The notes beneath the pieces are model-generated. The model saw nothing but the letters and a program-made list of their open reading frames with translations. It made no database searches and had not been told where the DNA came from. 48,560 bases of DNA from Gaiellaceae bacterium (GTDB lineage Bacteria > Actinomycetota > Thermoleophilia > Gaiellales > Gaiellaceae): positions 1 through 48,560 of the forward strand of contig JAJTCQ010000017.1 of the NCBI GenBank assembly GCA_021323315.1, read 5' to 3'. Of this stretch, positions 1 to 9,672 are shown in pieces. Within the stretch, counting starts at the first letter, position 1. Every line of letters begins with the position of its first letter. The translations under genes were made by a program, and so were the position numbers.

Positions 1-39
1 TCCGTCGGCACCCTGCCGATGGACGAGCCGGGCGTCTAG
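1..39 (+). CDS. 3' end of an upstream gene (partial)
   Basis: The first 13 codons of frame 1 read through to a TAG at 37-39, encoding SVGTLPMDEPGV. This is probably the C-terminus of a gene that begins before the window. It lies 12 bp ahead of the DUF4129 gene on the same strand, so it may belong to the same operon. Too little is visible to name it. In actinobacteria such clusters often contain a transglutaminase-like TgpA gene, but nothing here shows that. Confidence 0.35.
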   Translation, partial: SVGTLPMDEPGV

Positions 40-51
40 CCCGCAAGGTCC

Positions 52-972
52 ATGCGCGGTAGGGCCACGTCGGTGGTCCTATCGGCGCTCGTCGTCCTGG
101 GGCTCGTCGCCGTCGTCGGGATGGCCGCGACCGGCTCCACGCCGAGCGGCGACGACTCGACGCGCCCACCGTCCGAGTCCCTCCTCGACTCGATCTTCAC
201 GCTCGGCCTCATCGCGGTGGCGATCGGCGGCGTGCTGCTCGTCTACGGCCTCATGCAGCGGAAAGCGATCGCGCAGGAGATCGCCTCCGGGCGGCATCGC
301 CGGCTGTCGCCGCTGGCGTTCGTCGCCTTCTTCGCGGTCTTCACGGCGTTCTCGTACTGGCGGCTTTCGAGCTGGGAGCGCCCGGCGCCCGACGAGGTGC
401 CGGAGCTCGCCTTTCCGGGCCAGACGCCTCAGCCGAGGACGCCGGAGGCCGACCCCGAGCAGCTTCCGGCCGTGTACGAGCCCAGCGTCTCGTGGCTTCC
501 TATCGTCGTCGTCGCTCTCCTCGTGCTTGCGGCTGTGGTGGCGTACGTCGTCGCGGAGCGTCGCGCGAACCGCGGCCGCCGCCCGGGCGGTGGCCTCGCC
601 GAGCAGCTCGCAGTCGTGCTCGACGAGACGCTCGACGATCTGCGCGCGGAAGCGGATCCACGCCGCGCGATCATCGCTGCCTACGCGCGAGTGGAACGGG
701 TGCTTGCGGCAAACGGGATCCCACGGCGAGCCTCGGAGACTTCGGACGAGTACCTCGCGCGAGTCCTCGACAGCCTCGAGCTCGACTCGGGCGCCGTCGA
801 GCGCCTGACAGCGCTCTTCGAGCGGGCTAAGTTCTCCCAACACGACGTGGACACCGCGATGAAGGAGGATGCGATCGGCGCGCTGGAGCGGGTGAGGGAC
901 GAGCTCCGCCTCCATCGCGAGGCACCGCCGCCCGTTCTCGCCGCGACCACAACGGCGCGAGCGAGGTCATGA
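52..972 (+). CDS. DUF4129 domain membrane protein
   Basis: Membrane protein of 306 residues with four hydrophobic segments, at about residues 8-25, 47-67, 87-105 and 148-168. A cytoplasmic helical C-terminal domain (about 185-290) resembles DUF4129, with the typical stretch around ASETSDEYLARVL and a C-terminal FSQHDVD-like part. DUF4129 often occurs at the end of TgpA transglutaminase-like proteins or as a separate gene beside MoxR and DUF58 genes, which is the context here. The exact function is unknown; a role in envelope-protein assembly or modification is inferred from the family. The next gene starts inside the last codons (ATGA overlap at 969-972), so the two are probably translationally coupled. 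Confidence 0.75.
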   Translation: MRGRATSVVLSALVVLGLVAVVGMAATGSTPSGDDSTRPPSESLLDSIFTLGLIAVAIGGVLLVYGLMQRKAIAQEIASGRHRRLSPLAFVAFFAVFTAFSYWRLSSWERPAPDEVPELAFPGQTPQPRTPEADPEQLPAVYEPSVSWLPIVVVALLVLAAVVAYVVAERRANRGRRPGGGLAEQLAVVLDETLDDLRAEADPRRAIIAAYARVERVLAANGIPRRASETSDEYLARVLDSLELDSGAVERLTALFERAKFSQHDVDTAMKEDAIGALERVRDELRLHREAPPPVLAATTTARARS

Positions 973-1478
973 GGCGCGACGGGCTCGCCGGTGCGCGGTT
1001 CCTGGCGCTGCCGACGATCGCGCTCGTGGCGATCGGCTTCCTCGCGCCCGGTCGTGCCGAGGTCGCACTCCGGATCTACGCGCTGCTCCTCAGTGCGACG
1101 CTGATCGTGCTCCTGGTGCTTGCGCTGCGGCGCGCCTACCCGGACGAGACGTCGCTCCGTGAGCCGGGACCGGCTGCCTCGGGGAGATCCGTCCCGCCGA
1201 GTCTCGCCCGCATCGAGCACGAGGTCGCGCTGGGAGTCGCGGGCTCGTTCGACCTCCACTACCGCCTCGTCCCGCGACTGCGCTCCGTCGCGGTCGGGCT
1301 GCTCGATGCGCGCCGGAACGTCTCGCTCGAGGCAAGCCCCGACCGCGCCCATGCGTTGCTCGGTGACGAAGCGTGGGCCCTCGTACGGCCCGATCGCCCG
1401 ACCCCGCAGAATCGCCTCGGACAGGGCATCGGGGAGGCAGAGCTCGGCCGCGCCGTCGAGGCGCTGGAGGCGATCTGA
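969..1478 (+). CDS. small membrane protein of the MoxR/DUF58 cluster
   Basis: Protein of 169 residues with two hydrophobic N-terminal helices (about 11-27 and 33-53) and a soluble C-terminal part of about 115 residues. I do not recognise a named family. It overlaps the DUF4129 gene upstream by 4 bp, and its stop overlaps the ATG of the MoxR gene (TGATG at 1476-1480). This tight packing supports it being real and co-translated with its neighbours. Small two-helix proteins often sit between DUF4129 and MoxR genes in actinobacteria and may serve as accessory membrane subunits (inference). Confidence 0.7.
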   Translation: MRRDGLAGARFLALPTIALVAIGFLAPGRAEVALRIYALLLSATLIVLLVLALRRAYPDETSLREPGPAASGRSVPPSLARIEHEVALGVAGSFDLHYRLVPRLRSVAVGLLDARRNVSLEASPDRAHALLGDEAWALVRPDRPTPQNRLGQGIGEAELGRAVEALEAI

Positions 1479-2452
1479 TGGAGCTGACCGAGGTCCGGAC
1501 CCTCTCCGAGCAGGTGCTCGACGAGGTCGAGCGAGCAGTCGTGGGCAAGCGCGAGCCACTCGAGCTCGTGCTCCTGGGATTCCTGGCCGACGGACACGTC
1601 CTGCTCGAGGACTACCCCGGCCTCGCGAAGACGCTCGCGGCACGCTCCTTCGCGCAGGTCTTGAGCATCCGCTTTACCCGCATCCAGTTCACGCCAGACC
1701 TCATGCCGTCGGATGTGACCGGCTCGTCGATCTGGAACCAGCGCGACGGCGACTTCGAGTTCCGCCCCGGGCCGATCTTCACGAACCTGCTCCTCTCGGA
1801 CGAGATCAACCGCGCCCCGCCGAAGACCCAGGCGGCACTCCTCGAGGCCATGCAGGAGCGCCAGGTGACGATCGAGGGGCACACGCACGTCCTCGAGCCG
1901 CCCTTCCTCGTCATCGCGACGCAGAATCCGATCGAGTACGAGGGCACGTATCCGCTGCCCGAAGCGCAGCTCGACCGCTTCCTCCTGCGGACGGCGTTCG
2001 GCTACCCCGACCGCGAGGGAGAGGTGGAAGTCCTCGCCCGTCGCATCGAGCGGGAGTCGGACGACGTCGAGCTGCGGGCCGTCGTCGACCGCGAGACCCT
2101 CCTCGCGATACAGGCATCGGTCGAAAGTGTGCACGTCGCCCCGAGCGTCCAGGAGTACTGCGTCGATCTGGTCGCGGCCACGCGAGCGTCCCAGAGCACC
2201 GCGGTCGGAGCGAGCCCCCGCGGCAGCCTGGCGCTCCTGAAGCTCGCGCGCTGCCGGGCGGCGCTTCAGGGCCGGGACTTCGTGCTGCCCGACGACGTCA
2301 AGGCCGTGGCCGTGCCGGCGCTCGCCCATCGGCTCGTCCTCCGGCCCGAGCTCTGGGTGCAGCGCGTCTCGGCGGAGGACGTCGTTCGCGAGGTCCTCGA
2401 CACCGTGCCCACGCCCCGAGCGGAGGACGCGGTGGCCGAAGCGCGCGCGTGA
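1478..2452 (+). CDS. MoxR-family AAA+ ATPase
   Basis: AAA+ ATPase of 324 residues of the MoxR class. The P-loop is the MoxR variant DYPGLAKT (residues 45-52), Walker B is LLLSDE (104-109) followed by INRAPPKTQAALLEAMQE, and sensor 1 is in FLVIATQNP (143-151). MoxR ATPases act as chaperones that help assemble or activate multi-protein complexes, commonly with a DUF58 and a von Willebrand-like partner encoded alongside, as here. I chose the ATG at 1478 because it overlaps the previous stop and begins the conserved N-terminus; an ORF extension upstream is not conserved-looking. The stop overlaps the GTG of the DUF58 gene by 4 bp. Confidence 0.93.
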   Translation: MELTEVRTLSEQVLDEVERAVVGKREPLELVLLGFLADGHVLLEDYPGLAKTLAARSFAQVLSIRFTRIQFTPDLMPSDVTGSSIWNQRDGDFEFRPGPIFTNLLLSDEINRAPPKTQAALLEAMQERQVTIEGHTHVLEPPFLVIATQNPIEYEGTYPLPEAQLDRFLLRTAFGYPDREGEVEVLARRIERESDDVELRAVVDRETLLAIQASVESVHVAPSVQEYCVDLVAATRASQSTAVGASPRGSLALLKLARCRAALQGRDFVLPDDVKAVAVPALAHRLVLRPELWVQRVSAEDVVREVLDTVPTPRAEDAVAEARA

Positions 2453-3720
2453 CCCGCACCGGCAGCCCGCGGATCGTCGGATACGCAGCGCTGGCCGCGG
2501 TCGGGTTGATCGGCGCGCTCGCGCTTCGCCGGCCCGAGCTTGCAGTAGCGGCGGCACCCTTCGCGCTCATACTCGCGATCGGCCTGCGCACCGCGCGCGA
2601 TCCGGGTGTGTCCGTCGAGCACGCACTGTCGACCGATCGCGCGCTCGAGGGGGCGGCGATCGAAACACTGCTCGAAGTCGCCGCCGATCGCTCCGTCGAC
2701 CGGCTGGAGGTCCTCGTGGAGCTTCCCGCGGAAGTGGACGTGGCCGACGGCTCGAGGGCGCACGCCGTCCGACTCCGTGCGGGCGAGAGGCGCGAGCTCC
2801 CACTGAGCGTGCGCTGCACGCGGTGGGGAGTTTTCGACGTGGGCCGAGTCGAGGTGCGAGGACGTGACGCGCTCCGCCTGGTGACATGGGAGGCGCGTTT
2901 CGAGCAGCTGCACCGCATCAAGGCATATCCCACCCCGCTGACGCTTCAGCATCTGCTCGCACCCTTGGAGACGCAGGCGTTCTCGGGCAGCGAGGTCGCG
3001 CGTGTGAAGGGCGACGGCGTCGAGTACGCGGACATCCGGGACTTCGTACCCGGAGATCGCGTCCGCTCGATCAACTGGCGAGCCTCGGCACGACGGCAAG
3101 GGCTGGTGGTGAACGAGCGGCACCCGGAGCGCAACACTGACGTCGTCCTCTTCGTCGACAGCTTCGTGGACGTGCGAAGCGGCGGGGTCAGCGTGCTCGA
3201 CGACGCCGTGCGCGCCGCCGCCACCCTGGCGACGCGCTACCTCGAACGACGTGACCGCGTAGGGCTCGTCGGCTTCGGGGGCGTGCTCCGCTGGCTCCAT
3301 CCGGGCATGGGGACGACGCAGCGCTACCGGCTGATCGAGACGATGATCGAGACGGGCGTCGAGCCGACGTACACCTGGCGCGACGTCAACCTCATCCCGG
3401 CCCGCATCCTCCCGACGGCATCGCTCGTGCTCGGGCTGAGCCCGCTGGTCGATACGAGGTTCGTCGCCGCACTCGAGGATCTTCGCGCACGTCGCTTCGA
3501 CGTCGCCGTCGTCGAGGTCGATCCGGTGCCGCTCGTCCGTCCCGGGTCGTCCGAGACCGACTCGCTGGCGTACCGTCTCTGGCTGCTCGAGCGCGAGGTC
3601 GTCCGGGCGCGGCTGGTGGCGCTCCGGATCGGAATCGGAACCTGGGGCGACCGCGATCTCGACACGGTGCTCGAGGAGGTGAGGACGTACAGGCGCTACG
3701 CACGACTGGCCCGCGCCTAG
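2449..3720 (+). CDS. DUF58 domain protein
   Basis: Protein of 423 residues with two N-terminal hydrophobic helices (about 10-26 and 31-47), a beta-rich middle part and the DUF58 signature near residues 187-215 (VEYADIRDFVPGDRVRSINW). A von Willebrand A-like strand DVVLFVDS follows near residue 231. DUF58 proteins are regular partners of MoxR ATPases; the biochemical role is unproven, with links to envelope stress and complex assembly. The GTG start at 2449 overlaps the moxR stop (GTGA). The open frame extends far upstream as an artefact of high GC. Confidence 0.9.
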   Translation: MTRTGSPRIVGYAALAAVGLIGALALRRPELAVAAAPFALILAIGLRTARDPGVSVEHALSTDRALEGAAIETLLEVAADRSVDRLEVLVELPAEVDVADGSRAHAVRLRAGERRELPLSVRCTRWGVFDVGRVEVRGRDALRLVTWEARFEQLHRIKAYPTPLTLQHLLAPLETQAFSGSEVARVKGDGVEYADIRDFVPGDRVRSINWRASARRQGLVVNERHPERNTDVVLFVDSFVDVRSGGVSVLDDAVRAAATLATRYLERRDRVGLVGFGGVLRWLHPGMGTTQRYRLIETMIETGVEPTYTWRDVNLIPARILPTASLVLGLSPLVDTRFVAALEDLRARRFDVAVVEVDPVPLVRPGSSETDSLAYRLWLLEREVVRARLVALRIGIGTWGDRDLDTVLEEVRTYRRYARLARA

Positions 3721-3770
3721 CGACGGGGATCGCGAGCGTCGGCTGCCTGCTGACGACGCTCGGACTGCCG

Positions 3771-4238
3771 ATGACGCGCGGCGGGGAGGCTTTCCAGGAG
3801 TTCGGCGCACGCGTGGGCACGGTCGCGCTCCTTGCGTTGATCGCCGGCATCGTGTTGGGCTGGTCCCCGCTGATACCGGTCGCAGTTGCGCTCGCGGGCG
3901 GCCTCTACGGTGCCGAGCTCGCGATCTCGGAAGCCCCGCTCGACGCGGCCGCGGCCGGAGTCGCAGCTGCCCTGCTGCTCTGCACGGAGCTCGCCTACTG
4001 GTCGGGAGAGGAACGGACGCGATGGCTCGGCGATGCGGGCGACGGCCTTCGGCGGGCGGCGGTGGTGGCCCTACTGGGAGTGGGCGCATTCCTCGTCGCC
4101 GCGATCCTGCTCGCGCTGGTCGACGCGGTGCGCGCGCGTGGGCTTGCCGTCGACCTGCTCGGCGCCGTCGCGGCGGTCACGATTCTCGCGACCGTGCTCG
4201 CCGCATCTCGTGGACGCCGGCCGACCGACGGTGCATAG
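3771..4238 (+). CDS. small integral membrane protein
   Basis: Hydrophobic protein of 155 residues with about four membrane helices (roughly 17-45, 58-75, 94-117, 123-145). No named family recognised. It lies 50 bp after the DUF58 stop and is probably the last gene of the MoxR cluster. The frame stays open upstream into the DUF58 gene and would add a further hydrophobic stretch (LATGIASVGCLLTTLGLP), but no ATG, GTG or TTG lies in that extension, so I keep the ATG at 3771. Confidence 0.6.
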   Translation: MTRGGEAFQEFGARVGTVALLALIAGIVLGWSPLIPVAVALAGGLYGAELAISEAPLDAAAAGVAAALLLCTELAYWSGEERTRWLGDAGDGLRRAAVVALLGVGAFLVAAILLALVDAVRARGLAVDLLGAVAAVTILATVLAASRGRRPTDGA

Positions 4239-4465
4239 AGGGTCTCGAGGAGCCTGCTCGGGTCATGCGCAGCGCGGCGACCGGTTGAAGACGCCGTCGC
4301 GATTAGAATCCGCCCCGGCAGAGAGCAGGCAGCGTCGGACTGGAAGCGTCCGGTCGGCCACCCGAGTCGGCACGCTCGACTCGCCGCTGCCGTGCCCGAG
4401 ACCACCACGAACCACCCACCTGGCCGCCGTGGCGGCTGCGAGCGCGCGCCTCACGGCGCTCGTCG
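4239..4465. other. convergent intergenic region with possible structured RNA
   Basis: No gene is visible between the two convergent stops. Around 4328-4391 the sequence can fold into a three-way junction: an outer stem 4328-4334/4385-4391 (7 bp, perfect), hairpin 4336-4340/4348-4352 and hairpin 4363-4369/4377-4383 (7 bp). A TAGAAT hexamer at 4304-4309 could serve as a -10 on the + strand, but no good -35 is at the right distance. On the - strand the same structure would lie in the ftsH 3' UTR. Confidence 0.3.
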
Positions 4466-6412
<1,947 letters not shown>

Positions 6413-6424
6413 GTCGGTCGTCGG

Positions 6425-6433
6425 AGGGTAGCA
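6425..6433 (-). promoter_or_regulatory. extended -10 element before ftsH
   Basis: On the - strand TGCTACCCT (extended -10 plus TACCCT hexamer) ends 12 nt before the GTG of ftsH. This would give a very short leader and an ftsH promoter separate from hpt. Predicted by eye only. Confidence 0.4.
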
Positions 6434-6512
6434 CTGCCCTTCTTCGGCACCCAGCCCGCGATTCCGTCTCCCCCGTTACGTTCGAGTTGCAGCGATTACG
6501 TGGTTTTCCGCA

Positions 6513-6573
6513 CGAGTGCACGTGGGGACACCCGTGGTTGCCCCACGAGTCCCGCCTTCGCGCCGTGCACTCG
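6513..6573. repeat. nested inverted repeat in the hpt-ftsH gap
   Basis: The 230-bp gap between hpt and ftsH holds a perfect 10-bp inverted repeat (CGAGTGCACG at 6513-6522 and CGTGCACTCG at 6564-6573). It encloses a second perfect 7-bp pair (CGTGGGG at 6521-6527 and CCCCACG at 6541-6547). The two left arms overlap by two bases, so the stems may be alternative. On the - strand this lies 100-160 nt before ftsH and just after hpt; it could be an hpt terminator, a processing site or a regulator of ftsH. There is no U-rich tract. No gene is seen in the rest of the gap. Confidence 0.5.
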
Positions 6574-6642
6574 CATTCGAAAGGGAGGCCCCGCGGGGGT
6601 GAATCCCGCCGAGCGACGCCGCCTCGGCGCAGACGCGGCACG

Positions 6643-7203
6643 TCAGTGCGGAGGCGGAATCAGGTCCGAGTGGAGGACCGCGACGTACGGCAGGTTCCGA
6701 TAGCGCTCCGCGAAGTCGAGGCCGTAGCCGATCACGAACCGGTTCGGGATCTCGAAGCCGACGTACCGCACCGGCACGTCGATCTCACGGCGTTCCGGCT
6801 TCGTCAGCAGCGTGACCACCTCGAGCGACGCCGGCTTGCGCGCCCGGAGGTTCCGCATGAGGTACGAGAGCGTGAGTCCCGAGTCGATGATGTCCTCGAC
6901 CACGAGGACGTCCCGCCCGGAGACGTTGATGTCCAGATCCTTCAGGATCCGCACGACGCCCGATGAGTCCGTGGCGGCCCCGTAGCTCGAGATCGCCATG
7001 AAGTCGATCTCGCACGGAACCGTGAGCTCGCGCATGAGGTCGGCCATGAAGAACACGGCACCCTTGAGGACGCCGACAAGAAGGAGGTCGCGACCCGTGT
7101 AGTCGGCCGAGATCTCCACGCCGAGCTCGCCGATGCGCGCCTGAATCGCCTCCTCCTCGATGAGGATCTCGCCGACGGCCCTCTCCAGCTCCGTTTGCGT
7201 CAT
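6643..7203 (-). CDS. hpt: hypoxanthine phosphoribosyltransferase
   Basis: Enzyme of 186 residues that salvages hypoxanthine and guanine with PRPP. The PRPP-binding motif is VLVVEDIIDSG, preceded by the flexible-loop region with the SSYG sequence, and the C-terminal RNLPYVAVL stretch is typical. The ATG at 7203 was chosen because it overlaps the tilS stop (ATGA, 7203-7200). An in-frame ATG six codons earlier and a longer open frame exist inside tilS but are less likely. The neighbourhood tilS - hpt - ftsH is conserved in many bacteria. Confidence 0.96.
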   Translation of the reverse strand: MTQTELERAVGEILIEEEAIQARIGELGVEISADYTGRDLLLVGVLKGAVFFMADLMRELTVPCEIDFMAISSYGAATDSSGVVRILKDLDINVSGRDVLVVEDIIDSGLTLSYLMRNLRARKPASLEVVTLLTKPERREIDVPVRYVGFEIPNRFVIGYGLDFAERYRNLPYVAVLHSDLIPPPH

Positions 7204-8195
7204 CCCTCGGGATCTTTCCATGCCCGGACCGTGTCTTCCCACCCAGGTGCCTCGGCGATACCCGGAACCGCTACTACCTCGTCGCCGGAGACGACCAGCG
7301 GCCACGTGTCGCGGACGGCTCTCGGCACTTTCGCGTCCACGAGCACATCCTGCACCTTCTTGGAGCGACCCGCGAGCCGATCTCCCGGGCGGCGCGTGCG
7401 CACGACGAGACCGGGACGGTCGCTTTCGATTCGCCACGGCCCGAACCGCACACTGCCCTCGAGGGTGACGGTGTCGTACGCGCGCACCGCTCGAACGCCG
7501 TGCCCGAGGTCGGCGCTCTTCGTACCCTCCGTCGACGCGAGCAGGCGTGCGAGCGTCCGCTCCAGCTCGCGCGGCAAGGCGGGGCGCTCGTCGGCGAGCG
7601 CCAGCAGGTTCTGCTCGGCTCCGGGATGCAGCTGCCGGAGGAGCGGGAGGATCTCGTCGCGGATGAGACCGCGCTTGGTGTCGGCGTTCGACGAGTCCAT
7701 GCGGTAGGCAAGTCCGTGCTGCTCGCAGTACGCGATCGTCTCCTCGCGCCAGACCTCGAGCAGCGGGCGCACGACGCCGTCCTCTCGTCTCGGCTTGATC
7801 GCCTTCGTCGTCGCCGACGAGACGAGCCGGTAGAGCACGGTCTCGACCTGATCCGAGGCCGTGTGGCCCGTCGCACGCAGCCCGCGACCGGCCGTCAGGG
7901 CGTACCTCGCCTGGCGCAGGTCAGCTTCCGTCGAGGGCGAGGCAAGCCTCGCTCCGACGATCACGTCCGCGCCGAGAGCGTCCTGGCAGAAGCGCGCGTC
8001 CTCGTCGGACTCCCGACCGCGTCGTTCGTGGTTCACGTGAACCGCCGACACCCGGTAGCCGAGCGCGCCCAGAACGTGCCAGAGACAGGTCGAGTCCGCT
8101 CCGCCCGACACGAGACAGGTGATCTCGCCGCCTCGCGGGATCAGGTCGCCGCGACGGATCGTCTCTTCGATGCGGTCCGGGAGTGCGCTCGTCAC
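7200..8195 (-). CDS. tilS: tRNA(Ile)-lysidine synthase
   Basis: PP-loop enzyme of 331 residues that converts C34 of the AUA-reading tRNA-Ile to lysidine using ATP. The ATP-binding motif is SGGADS (residues 30-35) in place of the usual SGGxDS; RATGHTASDQVETVLYRL is the conserved second region, and a C-terminal TilS-like part with RPGDR and KVQDVLVDAKVPR follows. GTG start at 8195; CACAAT lies 6 nt upstream and could be a weak leaderless promoter. The gap to the histidine phosphatase gene upstream is 18 bp and the stop overlaps hpt by 4 bp, so it is likely part of a five-gene operon. Confidence 0.96.
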   Translation of the reverse strand: MTSALPDRIEETIRRGDLIPRGGEITCLVSGGADSTCLWHVLGALGYRVSAVHVNHERRGRESDEDARFCQDALGADVIVGARLASPSTEADLRQARYALTAGRGLRATGHTASDQVETVLYRLVSSATTKAIKPRREDGVVRPLLEVWREETIAYCEQHGLAYRMDSSNADTKRGLIRDEILPLLRQLHPGAEQNLLALADERPALPRELERTLARLLASTEGTKSADLGHGVRAVRAYDTVTLEGSVRFGPWRIESDRPGLVVRTRRPGDRLAGRSKKVQDVLVDAKVPRAVRDTWPLVVSGDEVVAVPGIAEAPGWEDTVRAWKDPEG

Positions 8196-8213
8196 GCATC
8201 CATTGTGCCGCGC

Positions 8214-8825
8214 CTACCCGTGGTCGTCGGGATCGCGAAAGCGCGGGGCGGCACTCCACGCCTCCAGGAGTGCGGCTGCCCGCTCCGCGTCGCGGCTGTC
8301 GAGGCGGTATGGGAATGCGTGCTCGATCGGCGCCATGCGCGCGGCCGGTGAGCGACCGTCGACCGCGTCGATCATGTACCGGATCGCAAGCGCGTGCCCG
8401 ACTCCCAGCACGCGCTCCTCCGACCGGGCGAGGAGCAGACGCAAGCCGCGGGCGAAACGGGCCGCGGCCTGCGCGCGGCTCTCGCCGCCACCCGGGGCCG
8501 GCTCGTCGGGCGAATGCGACGCAGCCCAGGCCCGGTACGCCTCGAGCGGCCCGCCGTCGAAGCTCCCGAAGCGGATCTCGTCAAGCTCGGCCTCGACGAC
8601 GACCGGAACCTCGCGGCCGTCGAGCACCAGCGCGAGCGTCTCCTGCGTACGGGCCAGCCTGGAGGTCAGTGCGACGTCGATTGCCTCATCCGCGAGCGCG
8701 AGCGACAGTGCTGCCGCCTGCTCGACGCCCTCGGGCGTCAGACCCTCGCCGGGGATGGTCGAGGACGCGACGTCGTCGCGATTCGAGCCGGCGAACCCGT
8801 GCCGGACGAGCAAGAGCTCGCGCAC
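8214..8825 (-). CDS. histidine phosphatase family protein
   Basis: Phosphoglycerate mutase/histidine phosphatase superfamily protein of 203 residues. The phospho-acceptor motif VRHG is at residues 7-10, and the second catalytic histidine lies in VLGVGHALAIRY. Substrate unknown; small phosphatases of this class act on sugar phosphates or nucleotides. The GTG start at 8825 lies 2 bp after the stop of the GNAT gene, indicating coupling; the much longer open frame upstream is a high-GC artefact antisense to nothing and in another frame of the GNAT gene. Confidence 0.88.
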   Translation of the reverse strand: MRELLLVRHGFAGSNRDDVASSTIPGEGLTPEGVEQAAALSLALADEAIDVALTSRLARTQETLALVLDGREVPVVVEAELDEIRFGSFDGGPLEAYRAWAASHSPDEPAPGGGESRAQAAARFARGLRLLLARSEERVLGVGHALAIRYMIDAVDGRSPAARMAPIEHAFPYRLDSRDAERAAALLEAWSAAPRFRDPDDHG

Positions 8826-8827
8826 GG

Positions 8828-9637
8828 CTAGAAGAGCAGCGAGCGGTAGTCGAGAACGTGCTGCATACCGATCGCCTCGTACAGGCGGATCGCCGGGTCG
8901 TTCTCGGCCCGGACGAACAGGCACACGTTGGGGACACGCTCGAGGAGGAGCTGGCAGAGGTCGGCGAGCCCCCGTCCCCCGTAGCCACGCCGCCGTACGC
9001 CGGGATCGACCCAGACCTGCTGCAGCTGGACGGCGTCGGGCGTCCACGCCGACGCCTCGGCCTTGAAGAGGATCACTCCGTTCTCCACCCACAGCCACGA
9101 GCGCTCGTCCTCGATCTGGCTGCGCGTACGCCAGCGGAACCCGTCGGGATCGCGCTTCATCGGGTCGACGCCGATCTCCTGCTCGTGCGCGGCCGCGCAG
9201 GCCGGCATGAGGACGTCGAGGTCGCTCAGGAGCGCCGGCCGCAGACCGGTGTCCGCGGCGGGCGGCGCATCGCGGATGACGTACACGGGCTGCCCCGGCC
9301 GGTCTTCCCGCGGCTCGGGGAGGTGGCCGTGCACCTCGTCCCACAGCTCCGAGACGGCGCGCGACTCCCCGATGAGCATGCGCGGCCCGGAGCTGGCGAC
9401 GTCCCGCGCGAAGGCGCCGCAGCCCTCGCCGGAGGGAACGGCGTTGATCCCGAGATGGCAGAGCGCGGACAGCTCCCCGTCCTGACCGTGCGCGACGAAC
9501 CGGCCGAGGCCGCGACGCGCGACGTCCTCGAGGAACACCCGCTCGACGGGGTCGAGCGCGCAGAAGCGCAGGATCTGGTCGCGCTTCGGCTCGATGACGG
9601 TCGCGGACACGCGCAGGAACTCTAGAGACGGTTCCAT
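8828..9637 (-). CDS. DUF4081/GNAT-family N-acetyltransferase
   Basis: Protein of 269 residues. The N-terminal half resembles DUF4081, and the C-terminal half is a GNAT acetyltransferase with the acetyl-CoA loop VDPGVRRRGYGGRGLADL and the late motif NDPAIRLYEAIGM. Such two-part proteins are characteristic of actinobacteria; the acetylated substrate is not known. It is the first gene of the - strand group leading to tilS, hpt and ftsH. A short leader with a GAGGCGGG ribosome-binding-like stretch precedes the ATG at 9637. It is divergent to deoD, whose -10 overlaps the likely promoter of this gene. Confidence 0.88.
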   Translation of the reverse strand: MEPSLEFLRVSATVIEPKRDQILRFCALDPVERVFLEDVARRGLGRFVAHGQDGELSALCHLGINAVPSGEGCGAFARDVASSGPRMLIGESRAVSELWDEVHGHLPEPREDRPGQPVYVIRDAPPAADTGLRPALLSDLDVLMPACAAAHEQEIGVDPMKRDPDGFRWRTRSQIEDERSWLWVENGVILFKAEASAWTPDAVQLQQVWVDPGVRRRGYGGRGLADLCQLLLERVPNVCLFVRAENDPAIRLYEAIGMQHVLDYRSLLF

Positions 9638-9660
9638 ACGAACCCGCCTCGCCGAATCCG

Positions 9661-9666
9661 TAGGGT
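9661..9666 (+). promoter_or_regulatory. -10 of a leaderless promoter for deoD
   Basis: TAGGGT ends 6 nt before the ATG at 9673, so transcription would begin at or next to the start codon. On the opposite strand TACGGA (9662-9657) overlaps it and could serve the divergent GNAT gene. Confidence 0.6.
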
Positions 9667-9672
9667 TCGCGC

